A DNA stretch of 64,000 bases from an uncultured Candidatus Actinomarina sp. (GTDB lineage: Bacteria; Actinomycetota; Acidimicrobiia; Actinomarinales; Actinomarinaceae). Below the pieces are notes generated by a model. That model was not told where the DNA came from and made no database searches. It was given only the letters and a program-made list of their open reading frames with translations. The stretch is from contig CACDQN010000002.1 of assembly GCA_902555055.1 (NCBI GenBank), forward strand, positions 1-64,000. The letters run 5' to 3'. Shown in pieces: positions 8,636 to 17,948 of the stretch. Position numbers and translations under genes: made by a program. Numbering within the stretch: the first letter of the stretch is position 1; each line of letters begins with the position of its first letter.

Positions 8636-10332
8636 TAGAACTTTACTTCTATTTCAACAAGTAGGTCATCTTTTTTAACAGCTTGACCTTTTGTGATATT
8701 AAATGTTTTTACAATGCCATCAATTGGTGAAGTAATTACATTTTCCATTTTCATTGCCTCTAGAACAAACAAGGAGTCCCCTTTTTTAACTTTTCGTCCT
8801 TGCTTTGTCATGGTCTCCATAATCGTTCCCTGCATTTCAGCAAAAATAAGACCGGGATTTTTAATATTTCCTGTTAAATCCATTCCAATCTTTTTTGGCC
8901 TTTGTGGTGCAAGTGTAGGATTAGCAGAATCCTCAAGAGAAATATTAACTTTACTTGGCCTATCAGAGATCACTTCATCCTCTTCAAGTTCCCTGATTTC
9001 AAAATTCTCCTCAAGAAACTTTACATGAATCTGGCTATTGACAAACTCTTTGGTTTTTAAAATATCAGCCAATACGTTAATAGTTGTTGGTATTCCACCT
9101 ATTACATACTCTTCTAGGCATCTAATTCCTTTAGACCGAGCCTCTTCTCTTGACACACCCCAGACAATTAATTTTGAAATCAAATTGTCATAGAAGTGAG
9201 TAATCTGAGTTCCTGTTCTTGCCCATCCGTCAACTCTTACACCATTTCCTGTTGGCTCTCTATATTCAGTGATGGTTCCTGGAGTTGGTAGGAAGTTATT
9301 TGATGGGTCCTCAGCATTAATTCTAAATTCAATACTATGACCTCGTGCCTCTAGTTCATAATCCTCAATTGAATGCCCAAGAGCTATCTTTATTTGTTCC
9401 TTTACTAAATCAAGACCATACCTCATCTCTGTAACAGTATGTTCTACTTGAAGCCTGGTATTCATTTCTAAGAAATAAAAATTCTCATCACTATCAGCCA
9501 AAAACTCAACGGTGCCTGCATTTACATATTCAGAATTAGAGGCTATCTTCAGTGTATATTCTTTCAATTTTTCTCTGCCATAATCAGAAAGCCATGCAGG
9601 TGGGCTTTCTTCAATAAGTTTTTGATTCCTTCTTTGCAGAGAACAATCTCTCTCTCCTAGATAAAGGACATTTCCATGTTTGTCAGCAAGGATTTGGGTT
9701 TCTACATGTCTTGCTGGTTTTATAAATTTCTCAACATAGATTTGATCAGAACCAAAATAAGCTTCACTTTCCCTTTTAACAATTTCAAAATTTTCCAGAA
9801 GCTCAGTTTCATTATGTACAATTCTAAGTCCTTTTCCACCACCACCATGAGCTGCTTTTAATGCAACTGGGTAGCCAAAACTTGCAGCATCTTTAATGGC
9901 ATCTCTTTTTAGACGAGAAGGTTTCAATTGACCAGGTACAGGGTTCAACCCAAGTTTTGTCACTAACTTTCTTGACTCAATCTTGTCTCCCATAGACTTA
10001 ATAGTCTCTGGTTTAGGACCTATCCAAGATATGCCCTTTTTTTCTATAGCTTTTGCAAAATCTGCATTTTCAGCAAGAAAACCATATCCAGGATGCACCA
10101 AGTCTGCTTTTGTATCTACTGCAGCTTTTACAAGTTTTTTTAAATTTCTATAACTATCAGCTGGAAGAGATCCACCAAGATAATATGACTCATCGGCTCT
10201 CTTTACATGAAGTGAATCCTCATCTGCATCGGAATATACCGCAATGGTATAGAGATCCATTTCTTTGGCGGATCTTATTATTCGTAATGCAATTTCACCA
10301 CGATTAGCAATAAGGATTCTTTTTTGACTCAT
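8635..10332 (-). CDS. accA3: Acyl-CoA carboxylase alpha: biotin carboxylase fused to BCCP
   Basis: ATP-dependent carboxylation of biotin, the first half-reaction of acetyl/propionyl-CoA carboxylase. 565 residues: ATP-grasp biotin carboxylase at about 1-450 (N-terminal KRILIANRGEIALRI, Gly-rich loop HGGGGKGLRIV, EMNTRLQVEHTVTE), then a linker and a biotinyl domain at about 490-565 with AMKMEN. Lys528 is the predicted biotin site. This alpha-subunit layout is typical of actinobacterial acyl-CoA carboxylases, in contrast to separate AccB and AccC. The gene symbol follows mycobacterial usage and is approximate. Confidence 0.93.
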   Translation of the reverse strand: MSQKRILIANRGEIALRIIRSAKEMDLYTIAVYSDADEDSLHVKRADESYYLGGSLPADSYRNLKKLVKAAVDTKADLVHPGYGFLAENADFAKAIEKKGISWIGPKPETIKSMGDKIESRKLVTKLGLNPVPGQLKPSRLKRDAIKDAASFGYPVALKAAHGGGGKGLRIVHNETELLENFEIVKRESEAYFGSDQIYVEKFIKPARHVETQILADKHGNVLYLGERDCSLQRRNQKLIEESPPAWLSDYGREKLKEYTLKIASNSEYVNAGTVEFLADSDENFYFLEMNTRLQVEHTVTEMRYGLDLVKEQIKIALGHSIEDYELEARGHSIEFRINAEDPSNNFLPTPGTITEYREPTGNGVRVDGWARTGTQITHFYDNLISKLIVWGVSREEARSKGIRCLEEYVIGGIPTTINVLADILKTKEFVNSQIHVKFLEENFEIRELEEDEVISDRPSKVNISLEDSANPTLAPQRPKKIGMDLTGNIKNPGLIFAEMQGTIMETMTKQGRKVKKGDSLFVLEAMKMENVITSPIDGIVKTFNITKGQAVKKDDLLVEIEVKF

Positions 10333-10334
10333 AG

Positions 10335-10874
10335 TTATTTCAGTTTGTAAGCTACCCCTATTGCCATTATCGATTTAATTACATCACCGATTATGAAAGG
10401 TAGTACACCTATAGTGATTGCATTTGATACTGTTACATTAAGAATAAGTATAAGGCCAACTACTCCACAAATATAAATCAGAACTGAACCAAGTGCTATT
10501 CCAAGTATCGGTTTATTTGCAAACCTGCCTATTACATTAGCTGCTAAAAAGAAACCAATAATATATCCAATTGTTGGACTTTTTAAGATTGCTAGTCCAG
10601 CTACTCCTGCAGAAAAAAAAGGTAGACCAGACATCCCAATAAATAAGTACATCAGCATACTCACAGCACCAAATGTACTTCCTAACACTAAACCAGCGAG
10701 GAGTACTACAAAGGTTTGTCCAGTTATAGGCACTGGAGAAATAGGTATTACAACTCTAATCTGGGCACTTAATGCTGTAATTATTGCAAATCCTAAAGAA
10801 AGAAATAAATTTCTAGTAAGACTTCCTTTTTCAACCCAACTTATTGCAATGTTCTTAGAGGGGAATGTTTCCAT
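10335..10874 (-). CDS. bioY: Biotin transporter substrate-binding subunit BioY
   Basis: Membrane S component for biotin uptake, 179 residues with about six hydrophobic segments. The family signature PVPITGQTFVVLLAGLVLG is followed by GLPFF. It overlaps the upstream carboxyltransferase gene by 20 bases and precedes the biotin enzyme by 2. No BioM/BioN energising subunits are in the window, so it either works alone or shares an ECF module encoded elsewhere. The operon position ties biotin supply to the biotin-dependent carboxylase. Confidence 0.93.
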   Translation of the reverse strand: METFPSKNIAISWVEKGSLTRNLFLSLGFAIITALSAQIRVVIPISPVPITGQTFVVLLAGLVLGSTFGAVSMLMYLFIGMSGLPFFSAGVAGLAILKSPTIGYIIGFFLAANVIGRFANKPILGIALGSVLIYICGVVGLILILNVTVSNAITIGVLPFIIGDVIKSIMAIGVAYKLK

Positions 10875-12348
10875 GTTTATCTCCTAACTCACCTTTGTTT
10901 ATTAAATCTTTAAAAGAATCTATAACAATTTTTCTTGTTTCACTTGGTTTTATAATATTATCAATCAGTCCTAATTGAGCTGCAATATCAGGATTACTGA
11001 ACTTCTCATTGTATTCTTCAACCAATCTTGCTTTGTGTGATTCTTTATCTTCTGCAGCAGCAAGTTCTCTTCTATGGATTATATCAACTGCACCTTCTGC
11101 TCCCATAACTGCAATCTCACCACTAGGCCATGCAAATAATTTATCAGCACCAAGGCCTATTGAATCCATAACTATGTAGGCACCCCCATAGGCTTTTCTC
11201 ACAACAACACATACTCTTGGAACAGTTGCTTCTGAATATGCATACAACAATTTTGCACCGCTTCTTATTATTCCGCCGTGTTCTTGTTCTACCCCAGGAA
11301 GAAATCCAGGAACATCTACTAATGTTAAAAGTGGTACATTAAATGCATCACAGAACCTAACAAATCTGGCTGCTTTTTCTGATGCTTTAATATCCAATAC
11401 ACCAGCAAGCTCCATTGGTTGATTTGCAATAATACCTAGGGTGTTTCCATTCATTCTTGCAAAACTAGTAATAATATTTGGAGCATAGTTGCTCTGTATT
11501 GGATAATGTTCACCGTCATCAACAATATCTGAAATAATTTTCTCCATATCGTACGGTTGATTTCTATTTTCTGGAACAAAAGAATCTAACGACTCAATCA
11601 TTCTTGTTGATTCATCTTCAGTTATAAACATCGGTGGTTTTTGAGAAGATGACTGAGGTAAAAAACTCATTAAGTATCTAACTTCTTCAAAAGCTTGATT
11701 TTCAGATTCACAAATTTGATGAGAGACTCCAGACTTAGTTCCATGAGCTTCAACCCCACCAAGTTCTTCAAAAGTAACATCCTCTCCGGTTACAGTCTTT
11801 ACAACAGCAGGTCCAGTCACGTATAATTGTCCAATTTCTTGGACTTGAAAAATAAAGTCGGTAAGTGCCGGGCTATAGACAGCTCCTCCAGCAGATGGTC
11901 CTACAACAATTGATATCTGTGGAATTTTTCCTGATGCTTCAACATTCTTTTTAAATATCTGCGCATATCCAAAAAGTGAAGAAATTCCTTCCTGTATTCT
12001 TGCTCCACCTGAGTCTTTGATTCCAATTATCGGTGCCCTCGCCTCTAATGCATGGTCCATAATTTTTAGAATTTTTTTAGCAACAACTTCGCCAAGACTT
12101 CCGCCCATAACTGAGAAGTCTTCACTAAATACAAAAACAGGTCTTCCGTGTATCGTTCCCGTACCTGTAATAACTGCTTCACCTTCAGGATTCTCCTCGG
12201 ATGCAACATGTTGATCTATCTCTGAAAATGAACCCTCATCTAATAGAAGTTCTACCCTTTCATACGCAGTTAATTTACCCTTTGGGTGCTGTACTTTTTT
12301 GGCTTTTTCATTACGAATTTCAGCTAAATTTTCGTCTGACATGCCCAT
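10855..12348 (-). CDS. Acyl-CoA carboxylase carboxyltransferase beta (PccB/AccD type)
   Basis: Transfers the carboxyl group from biotin to acetyl- or propionyl-CoA. 497 residues with two crotonase-like halves. GGARIQEGI and SAGGAVYSPALTDF mark the first oxyanion region, and DVPGFLPGVEQEHGG plus KAYGGAYIVMDS the second. First gene of the operon. Two ATGs lie close together: AGGA is three bases before the first and nine before the second (12342), so a start at 12342 is slightly better placed. The chain-length preference cannot be read from sequence. Since no other carboxyltransferase is here, it may serve malonyl-CoA synthesis. Confidence 0.93.
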   Translation of the reverse strand: MGMSDENLAEIRNEKAKKVQHPKGKLTAYERVELLLDEGSFSEIDQHVASEENPEGEAVITGTGTIHGRPVFVFSEDFSVMGGSLGEVVAKKILKIMDHALEARAPIIGIKDSGGARIQEGISSLFGYAQIFKKNVEASGKIPQISIVVGPSAGGAVYSPALTDFIFQVQEIGQLYVTGPAVVKTVTGEDVTFEELGGVEAHGTKSGVSHQICESENQAFEEVRYLMSFLPQSSSQKPPMFITEDESTRMIESLDSFVPENRNQPYDMEKIISDIVDDGEHYPIQSNYAPNIITSFARMNGNTLGIIANQPMELAGVLDIKASEKAARFVRFCDAFNVPLLTLVDVPGFLPGVEQEHGGIIRSGAKLLYAYSEATVPRVCVVVRKAYGGAYIVMDSIGLGADKLFAWPSGEIAVMGAEGAVDIIHRRELAAAEDKESHKARLVEEYNEKFSNPDIAAQLGLIDNIIKPSETRKIVIDSFKDLINKGELGDKHGNIPL

Positions 12349-12407
12349 CTTTCCTGTTTATTGTTAATGTATGTATTTGACCTATATATATGTAAAGAAG
12401 TAACAAC
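12349..12407. promoter_or_regulatory. Divergent promoter region, fatty-acid operon / birA
   Basis: The 59 bases between the carboxyltransferase gene (minus) and birA (plus) must hold both promoters. A TTGACC at 12377-12382 could be a -35 for birA, and TTTACA on the minus strand could serve the operon, but neither has a convincing -10. I see no clear operator palindrome. Confidence 0.4.
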
Positions 12408-13064
12408 ATGAAAACCTTTTTTTTCGATTCCATTTACAATACTCAGGAATTTGCACTAAAAGAATTAAGTTCCGAACCAATTTTTGTTACTAGTTTTTCT
12501 CAAAAAAAAGGAAAAGGAACATCCAATAGAGAATGGCTGAATGCTGACCAGGCAATAGCATGTTCACTTGCCTTATTTGAAGAGCATATAAAAATATCCC
12601 ACACGCTTATTCCATTAGTAGCTGGTTTTGCATTTGTAAAAGTTTTTCAAGACATTGACCTAACACTGAAATGGCCGAACGATATCATTTTAAATGAAAA
12701 AAAAGTTGGTGGTATTTTAGTTGAAAAAGTACAAGATAAAATTTGTATTGGAATGGGCGTCAACTACTTTTGGGAAACCCCTCCAGTTCCAAATGCAGGC
12801 TCTATATTTAATGCCTTTCAAGATGAGACCAAATTAAAAGATGATGCTAAAAATTGGGCCACGCAACTTGAAGAGATAATTAAGAAAAATAAATTTGATC
12901 TTAATGAGTACAAGTCACGATTACAGACGATAGGAAAATTAGTTGAGTACCCAGAGGGTAGAGGTTGGGCAGAAGACGTTAATGAAGATGGGTCCTTGAG
13001 AATTAAAACAGTTGATGAAAAGACTATAAATTTAACGTCTCCCTTAATTACAGAGGTAAATTAG
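12408..13064 (+). CDS. birA: Biotin--protein ligase
   Basis: Activates biotin with ATP and attaches it to the carrier lysine. 218 residues, the minimal catalytic form without the N-terminal DNA-binding domain, so it is not a repressor by itself. KKGKGTSNREW matches the biotin-binding GRGRxxRxW-like loop, LTLKWPNDI the conserved KWPND, and KVGGILVE follows. A short C-terminal SH3-like part (VNEDGSLRIKT) is present. It is divergent from the operon encoding its likely substrate (BCCP domain) and bioY. Confidence 0.92.
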   Translation: MKTFFFDSIYNTQEFALKELSSEPIFVTSFSQKKGKGTSNREWLNADQAIACSLALFEEHIKISHTLIPLVAGFAFVKVFQDIDLTLKWPNDIILNEKKVGGILVEKVQDKICIGMGVNYFWETPPVPNAGSIFNAFQDETKLKDDAKNWATQLEEIIKKNKFDLNEYKSRLQTIGKLVEYPEGRGWAEDVNEDGSLRIKTVDEKTINLTSPLITEVN

Positions 13065-13088
13065 TTATCATTAACATGCAGGAAATAA

Positions 13089-15179
13089 ATGAAACAATTA
13101 GTAGTTGAAAAAAACAACCCCGATCCTATTCTTCTAGATACACCTATTCCAAAACCTGGTCCCGGAGAAGTATTAATTAAAAATCATTACTCAGTTGTAT
13201 CTTCTGGAACAGAGTTAGCTGCAATTGAGGTTGCGAATACTTCTGTTGGAGAAAAACTTCAAAATAGTTCAAATATTGAAAAAGGTCTTAATTTATTAAA
13301 AAATGATGGTGTAAAAGCGGTGTGGAATGCAGTATTTCCAAAAAACTTAATTCCACTTCAACTTGGCTACAGTTCAGCAGGAGAAGTTGTACAAACTGGT
13401 AAAGGTGTAAGTGGTTTTCATGTAGGAGATATGGTTGTATCAAATGGTAATCATGCAGAATACGTATCCGTTAATCAGAATCTTTGTGTACGCATTCCAG
13501 ATAATACTGATATAAAAGAATCTGCATTTACAGTACTTGGAAGTATAGCTTTACATGGCCTTAGGCTTTCTGAGACTAGCTTAGGTTCAAAAGTTGTTGT
13601 AATAGGTTTAGGAATTGTAGGACAGTTGGTTTGCAGGCTAGCTGAAGCCCAGGGCTCTGAAGTAATTGGTATTGATCCAGATGAAAAAAGAATAGAAGGA
13701 AATAAAAATTACTTTACTTCTATTGACAAAGCAAGCATTCAAGATGTTGATTCTGTAATAATTACAGCAGCTACATCAAGTAACGAACCTATTGAAGTGG
13801 CTACTAAAATTGCTAGAAACAAAGCAAAAATTGTTGTAGTGGGTGATATACCTTTAAATATTTCTAGAAATGAATTTTATTATAAAGAGTTAGAACTTGT
13901 TGTATCGAAATCATACGGACCTGGACGCTATGACAAACAGTATGAAGTTTTAGGGAAAGACTATCCAATTGAGTATGTAAGATGGACGGAAAATAGAAAT
14001 TTTGAAGCCTTTATAAAACTTTTATCTCAAGGTCAGATACATCTTCTTGATCTTGTATCTGAGGAAGTAAGTTTCGATGAGGCTCCTTCTGTTTACAAGA
14101 AATTTACCGAGGAGACTAAGCCTCTATCAGTAGTTTTAAGATACGATATTAAATCTGAGCCAAAAATTGAATTCACACCAGATATAGATCTGGAACCTAG
14201 AACTAGCAAGGTAAATTTGGGTATATTAGGTGCAGGTAATTTTGCTTCAACTACAATAATGCCCATTCTTAAAGAATTAAAAAAAGACTGCCAAGTATTG
14301 GGTGTAGCTTCTTCTACTGGATTATCTGCTCAATCTTTAGCAACTAATTTTAAAATCAAAAATAAATACACAACAGAGGAGGAAATTCTTAGCTCACCTG
14401 AGATAGATGCTGTGCTGATACTAACGCCACACTTCAATCATGCAGAACTTGTCATAAAAGCATTAAGTAAAGGTAAAGCTATCTATGTTGAAAAACCCCT
14501 AGCATTAACAAGTGACTCTTTAGTGGAAATAGAAGAGGCTATATATAATGCCGATAATCCAAAGTTATTTATTGGTTTTAATAGAAGATTCTCCGAAGCA
14601 ACTCAGTTTATAAAACAAAAATTAATTCAAAATCCAGCAAACTCTATATCTTTTAGATTTAGTGTTCCCCCATTAGATAAAGATCACTGGACAAACATAA
14701 AAGAAATTGGCGGTGGAAGAGTTGTTGGTGAAGCTATCCATGCAATTGACCTTGCTTGTTATTTGTTTGATTCATTGCCTCAAAGTATTTCCTCATCTGC
14801 ACCAATTGATAAGGAAAATAATGAAGTGAATGAAAACCAAGTGTTTATTAATGTAAATTTTACTAATGGTTCCCATGCATCTATTCAGTATTTTTCAGAA
14901 ACAAACCAAAGTCTTGGTAAAGAGAGAATAGAAGTTCATGGAAGTGGAAATTCTTATATTGTTGAAGATTTTCAGCTACTTAGATATTTAGAAGGAAATC
15001 AAGATAAGAGTAAAGTATTCTCATCTGGCAAAGGGCATAAAGAGTCATTACAAATATTTTTAGATTATGTTAAAAATAATTCTGAAAATCCATTTACTTG
15101 GCTTGAGTTAAAGTCAATATCTAGAGCAGGTATTTATGCTCAAGATTATATGAACTCTGGCCAACAACATTCTGTATAA
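13089..15179 (+). CDS. Bi-domain oxidoreductase: zinc-type alcohol dehydrogenase fused to GFO/IDH/MocA
   Basis: A 696-residue fusion. Residues about 1-355 are an MDR-type dehydrogenase (GLGIVGQLVCRLAEAQG nucleotide fold), and residues about 370-690 a GFO/IDH/MocA oxidoreductase (LGILGAGNFAS, then YVEKPLALT). Such bi-domain proteins are known, often near envelope polysaccharide genes. The substrate is unknown but is likely a sugar or inositol-like polyol. A CAGGAAAT ribosome site precedes ATG. The inositol-monophosphatase-like gene follows after 3 bases, so the pair may act on the same cyclitol or sugar phosphate (inference). Confidence 0.85.
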   Translation: MKQLVVEKNNPDPILLDTPIPKPGPGEVLIKNHYSVVSSGTELAAIEVANTSVGEKLQNSSNIEKGLNLLKNDGVKAVWNAVFPKNLIPLQLGYSSAGEVVQTGKGVSGFHVGDMVVSNGNHAEYVSVNQNLCVRIPDNTDIKESAFTVLGSIALHGLRLSETSLGSKVVVIGLGIVGQLVCRLAEAQGSEVIGIDPDEKRIEGNKNYFTSIDKASIQDVDSVIITAATSSNEPIEVATKIARNKAKIVVVGDIPLNISRNEFYYKELELVVSKSYGPGRYDKQYEVLGKDYPIEYVRWTENRNFEAFIKLLSQGQIHLLDLVSEEVSFDEAPSVYKKFTEETKPLSVVLRYDIKSEPKIEFTPDIDLEPRTSKVNLGILGAGNFASTTIMPILKELKKDCQVLGVASSTGLSAQSLATNFKIKNKYTTEEEILSSPEIDAVLILTPHFNHAELVIKALSKGKAIYVEKPLALTSDSLVEIEEAIYNADNPKLFIGFNRRFSEATQFIKQKLIQNPANSISFRFSVPPLDKDHWTNIKEIGGGRVVGEAIHAIDLACYLFDSLPQSISSSAPIDKENNEVNENQVFINVNFTNGSHASIQYFSETNQSLGKERIEVHGSGNSYIVEDFQLLRYLEGNQDKSKVFSSGKGHKESLQIFLDYVKNNSENPFTWLELKSISRAGIYAQDYMNSGQQHSV

Positions 15180-15182
15180 CTC

Positions 15183-15992
15183 ATGACCCAGGACTTTGAC
15201 ATACACATATTAAAAAGTGCAATATATGATGCTGCATCAGCAATTAAAGAATTAAAAGAAGGTGTTGAGGTATTTTCGAAACTGCACGAGGTTGATTTAG
15301 TCACAGAGGCAGATTTAAAATCGGAAGAGATTTTAATAAACGCTATTACAAAGCACTTCCCAAATGATGGAATTATTTCTGAAGAATCGGAAACAATTAA
15401 TTCTGACGCACCAAGAATTTGGGTAATTGATCCTCTCGATGGCACTGTAAATTATACAAATAATATTCCACAGGTTGCTATTACCTTGATGCTTTTAGAA
15501 GAAAACCAACCTACCCAGGTATATGTTTTAGATATTTATAACAATATTTTATACGAAGGGTATAAAGATAATGGTGCATATAAAAATGGAAAAAAATTAG
15601 AGATTGTAAAAAAAACTACAATGCAGAAAGCAATAGTGGCTACAGGTTTTCCATATGACAGAGTTAATAATTCCGAACAATACATAACTACTTTTGAAGC
15701 AGTATTGAGATCCTGTGGTGGAGTAAGAAGATTTGGAAGTGCCGCATTAGATGTGTGTTGGATAGCTGATAATAAGTTTGATGCTTATTTTGAATTTTTT
15801 ATGAAACCATGGGACACACTTGGAGCTAGTTTAATTTTGAAAGAAGCTGGTGGAAAAGTAGTTGATGAAAAAGATAAATTTCCAACTACAGCATCAAATT
15901 TACTAGTAGCTTCAAATATTGGTATTCATGATGAGTTTAAAAATATAGTTTTTTCGAATATAAATAAAGATTTAAAAATACGTTTTAATTGA
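15183..15992 (+). CDS. Inositol monophosphatase family protein
   Basis: Mg-dependent phosphatase of the IMPase/FIG family, 269 residues. DLVTEADLKSEE, EESET, WVIDPLDGTVNYTNN and KPWDTLGASLILKEAGG are the metal and substrate motifs and all are intact. Possible substrates include inositol-1-phosphate, histidinol phosphate or PAP, and the sequence does not decide. It ends three bases before the 3' end of the oppositely oriented tRNA-Arg. Confidence 0.9.
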   Translation: MTQDFDIHILKSAIYDAASAIKELKEGVEVFSKLHEVDLVTEADLKSEEILINAITKHFPNDGIISEESETINSDAPRIWVIDPLDGTVNYTNNIPQVAITLMLLEENQPTQVYVLDIYNNILYEGYKDNGAYKNGKKLEIVKKTTMQKAIVATGFPYDRVNNSEQYITTFEAVLRSCGGVRRFGSAALDVCWIADNKFDAYFEFFMKPWDTLGASLILKEAGGKVVDEKDKFPTTASNLLVASNIGIHDEFKNIVFSNINKDLKIRFN

Positions 15993-15995
15993 TAG

Positions 15996-16068
15996 CGGCC
16001 TCGGCAGGATTCGAACCTGCGACACCAGGTTTAGGAAACCTGTGCTCTATCCCCTGAGCTACGAGGCC
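15996..16068 (-). tRNA. tRNA-Arg(CCT)
   Basis: A 73-base cloverleaf on the minus strand: acceptor GGCCTCG/CGAGGCC, D arm GCTC/GAGC, anticodon stem CAGGT/ACCTG with loop TTCCTAA giving anticodon CCT, and T loop GGTTCGAATCC. CCA is not encoded. It is convergent with the upstream phosphatase gene with only three bases between. Confidence 0.97.
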
Positions 16069-16076
16069 AATTAAAT

Positions 16077-16097
16077 TTTGATACTATTAGTATCAAA
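16077..16097. promoter_or_regulatory. Perfect 10+1+10 palindrome, candidate operator
   Basis: TTTGATACTA, one T, then TAGTATCAAA: a perfect inverted repeat between tRNA-Arg and the ABC efflux gene. If TATAGG at about 16111-16116 is the -10 of the efflux gene, the palindrome covers the -35 area, as expected for a TetR/GntR/MarR-like repressor site. No regulator gene is adjacent. Confidence 0.6.
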
Positions 16098-16122
16098 TTA
16101 GATTTCGGCTTATAGGTACATT

Positions 16123-17094
16123 ATGTTAGCAGTAGACGTTAAAAATATTAAGAAAACTTTTATCAGTAAAAAAGACACTGTAGAAGCTGTTAAAGATGTT
16201 AGTTTTCAAGTCAAACAAGGTGAAATTTTTGGATTGCTAGGTCCAAATGGAGCTGGTAAATCTACAACAATTTTAATGCTTACAACACTCTTAAGTATCA
16301 CTGAAGGAAATGCATCCATATTAGGAATAGATGTTGCAACTAAAGATAAAGAAGTAAGAGAGAAAATAGGGGTAGCACTTCAAGACACAGGTATAGATAA
16401 TCTTCTTACGGGTCGGGAACTCTTTTTCACAACTTGTAGACTATGGGGATATTCAAAAAAAGATTCTGAAGTGAGAACTAATGAACTACTGAATCTTGTA
16501 GGCTTGATAGAAGCTGCAGATAGAAGAGTAAAAACTTATTCAGGTGGCATGAAGCGAAGGCTAGACCTTGGTTTGAGCTTAGTTCACTCTCCTGAGGTTC
16601 TTTTTTTAGATGAGCCAACAACAGGTCTAGATCCAGGATCAAGAAGAGTTTTGTGGGATGAAATTAAAAGACTTCGTGATAATGGAGTAACAGTTATTCT
16701 CACAACACAGTACCTCGAGGAAGCTGATGAATTAGCTGATAGAATTGCAATCATCAATGAAGGTTTGGTTGTTGCTGAAGGTACCTCAGATGAATTAAAA
16801 GCAAGTATAGGTGGAGATGTAATAACTTTTGCATTTGATAGTGATGATGATTTAGAAAATGCAAAGAATATATTAAGCAATACAGTTCAGGAAAAAAATG
16901 AATTAAGACTTACAGTCGAAGATGGCGCATCAAAAATTCCTGGGTATTTAAAAGATCTTACTGGCCAAGGTGTAGAAGTAAGTTCTGTCTCAGCAAATAA
17001 ACCAACTCTTGATGATGTTTTTCTTGAAGTAACTGGATACAGATTAGAAGGCTCAGAAGAAAGTCCAACTCCAGATGAAGAGAGTGATAGATAA
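16123..17094 (+). CDS. ABC-2 type (DrrA-like) transporter ATPase
   Basis: ATPase of an export system, 323 residues. Walker A GLLGPNGAGKSTT, signature YSGGMKRRLDLG and Walker B VLFLDEPTTGLD are complete, and the C-terminal roughly 80 residues are the DrrA-type extension ending acidic. It overlaps the permease gene by one base (TAATG). The family exports drugs, lipids or polysaccharide, and the substrate is not evident. A -10-like TATAGG six bases before ATG and no ribosome site suggest a leaderless mRNA. Confidence 0.93.
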   Translation: MLAVDVKNIKKTFISKKDTVEAVKDVSFQVKQGEIFGLLGPNGAGKSTTILMLTTLLSITEGNASILGIDVATKDKEVREKIGVALQDTGIDNLLTGRELFFTTCRLWGYSKKDSEVRTNELLNLVGLIEAADRRVKTYSGGMKRRLDLGLSLVHSPEVLFLDEPTTGLDPGSRRVLWDEIKRLRDNGVTVILTTQYLEEADELADRIAIINEGLVVAEGTSDELKASIGGDVITFAFDSDDDLENAKNILSNTVQEKNELRLTVEDGASKIPGYLKDLTGQGVEVSSVSANKPTLDDVFLEVTGYRLEGSEESPTPDEESDR

Positions 17095-17891
17095 TGGAAT
17101 CAAACAGGTCTTTTCTAGTACAGTTGCAAATCTTGACAAAAAGAATGGTTTTTAGAGTAATAAGGCGACCATTAGCTGAATTACCCAATTTAATTATTTC
17201 AGCATTTTTCTTATTTGTTTATGATGGTGCTCTTGGAGGAGTCTTTGGTGGAGCTGCTAGTGGAACACCTTTTGATTTTGCTAAAGGGAATTTTGTTAAT
17301 TTTATACTTCCAGTCTCTATTGTTTCAGCTTCTTTAAGTGGTGCTGCCTCAGGAATTTATTTAGTGGAGGATATTGAATCTGGTGTTTTTAAAAGATATC
17401 AAAGTATGCCGATTTCACGATGGGCTATTATTTTAGCCCCAATGAATGTAGGTGCTTTTAGAGTCTTGGTCCAATCTAGTCTTATTTTGGGAATTGGAAA
17501 ATTTATAGGTGCAGATCCTGCTGTTGGAAATATAGGATTTTTAATTGTATTGTCACTAGCATTTATTTGGGGAATGGGATTTGCTGGATATTCTGTAGCT
17601 GCAGGAGTCAAATCAGGTTCTTCTCAGGGAGCTCAAGCTGCTACATTTTTATTTTTCCCCGCTATCTTTCTTGCTCCAACTTTTGTTCCTCGAGAAGCTT
17701 TAAAAGGATGGTTAGAAACTGCTGCTGCATACAACCCAACAACATATGTAATTGAATCTATGAGGTCAGTAATGGTAGATGGATGGGAATTAGAAGTCTT
17801 ATTTAGAGGATATTTATCTGCAGGTATATTCGCAGCAATTACCCTAACTTTTGCTGTTATTTCAGCTAGAAAAGCTACAGAAAAAGCATAA
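17094..17891 (+). CDS. ABC-2 type transporter permease (DrrB-like)
   Basis: Membrane partner of the preceding ATPase. 265 residues with about six hydrophobic spans. The segments VEDIESGVFKRYQSMPISR and LFFPAIFLAPTFVPREA match the conserved ABC-2 transporter signature. Translationally coupled to the ATPase by a one-base overlap. Together they form a two-gene efflux system with no visible accessory protein. Confidence 0.9.
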   Translation: MESNRSFLVQLQILTKRMVFRVIRRPLAELPNLIISAFFLFVYDGALGGVFGGAASGTPFDFAKGNFVNFILPVSIVSASLSGAASGIYLVEDIESGVFKRYQSMPISRWAIILAPMNVGAFRVLVQSSLILGIGKFIGADPAVGNIGFLIVLSLAFIWGMGFAGYSVAAGVKSGSSQGAQAATFLFFPAIFLAPTFVPREALKGWLETAAAYNPTTYVIESMRSVMVDGWELEVLFRGYLSAGIFAAITLTFAVISARKATEKA

Positions 17892-17928
17892 ATACTGCTT
17901 TGAGTAGTAATTAAAATTTATTACTCTA

Positions 17929-17934
17929 TATAAT
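17929..17934 (+). promoter_or_regulatory. Candidate -10 box for rplY
   Basis: A perfect TATAAT lies 14 bases before the rplY ATG, with AAGGA (17939-17943) as ribosome site between them. No good -35 at the usual distance was found, so the promoter call is moderate. Confidence 0.4.
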
Positions 17935-17948
17935 TCGTAAGGATAAAT

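Noticed and set aside
17902-17926. Weak inverted repeat GAGTA...TACTC after the efflux permease as a terminator
   Set aside because: The arms are only five to six bases, AT-rich and lack a T tract.
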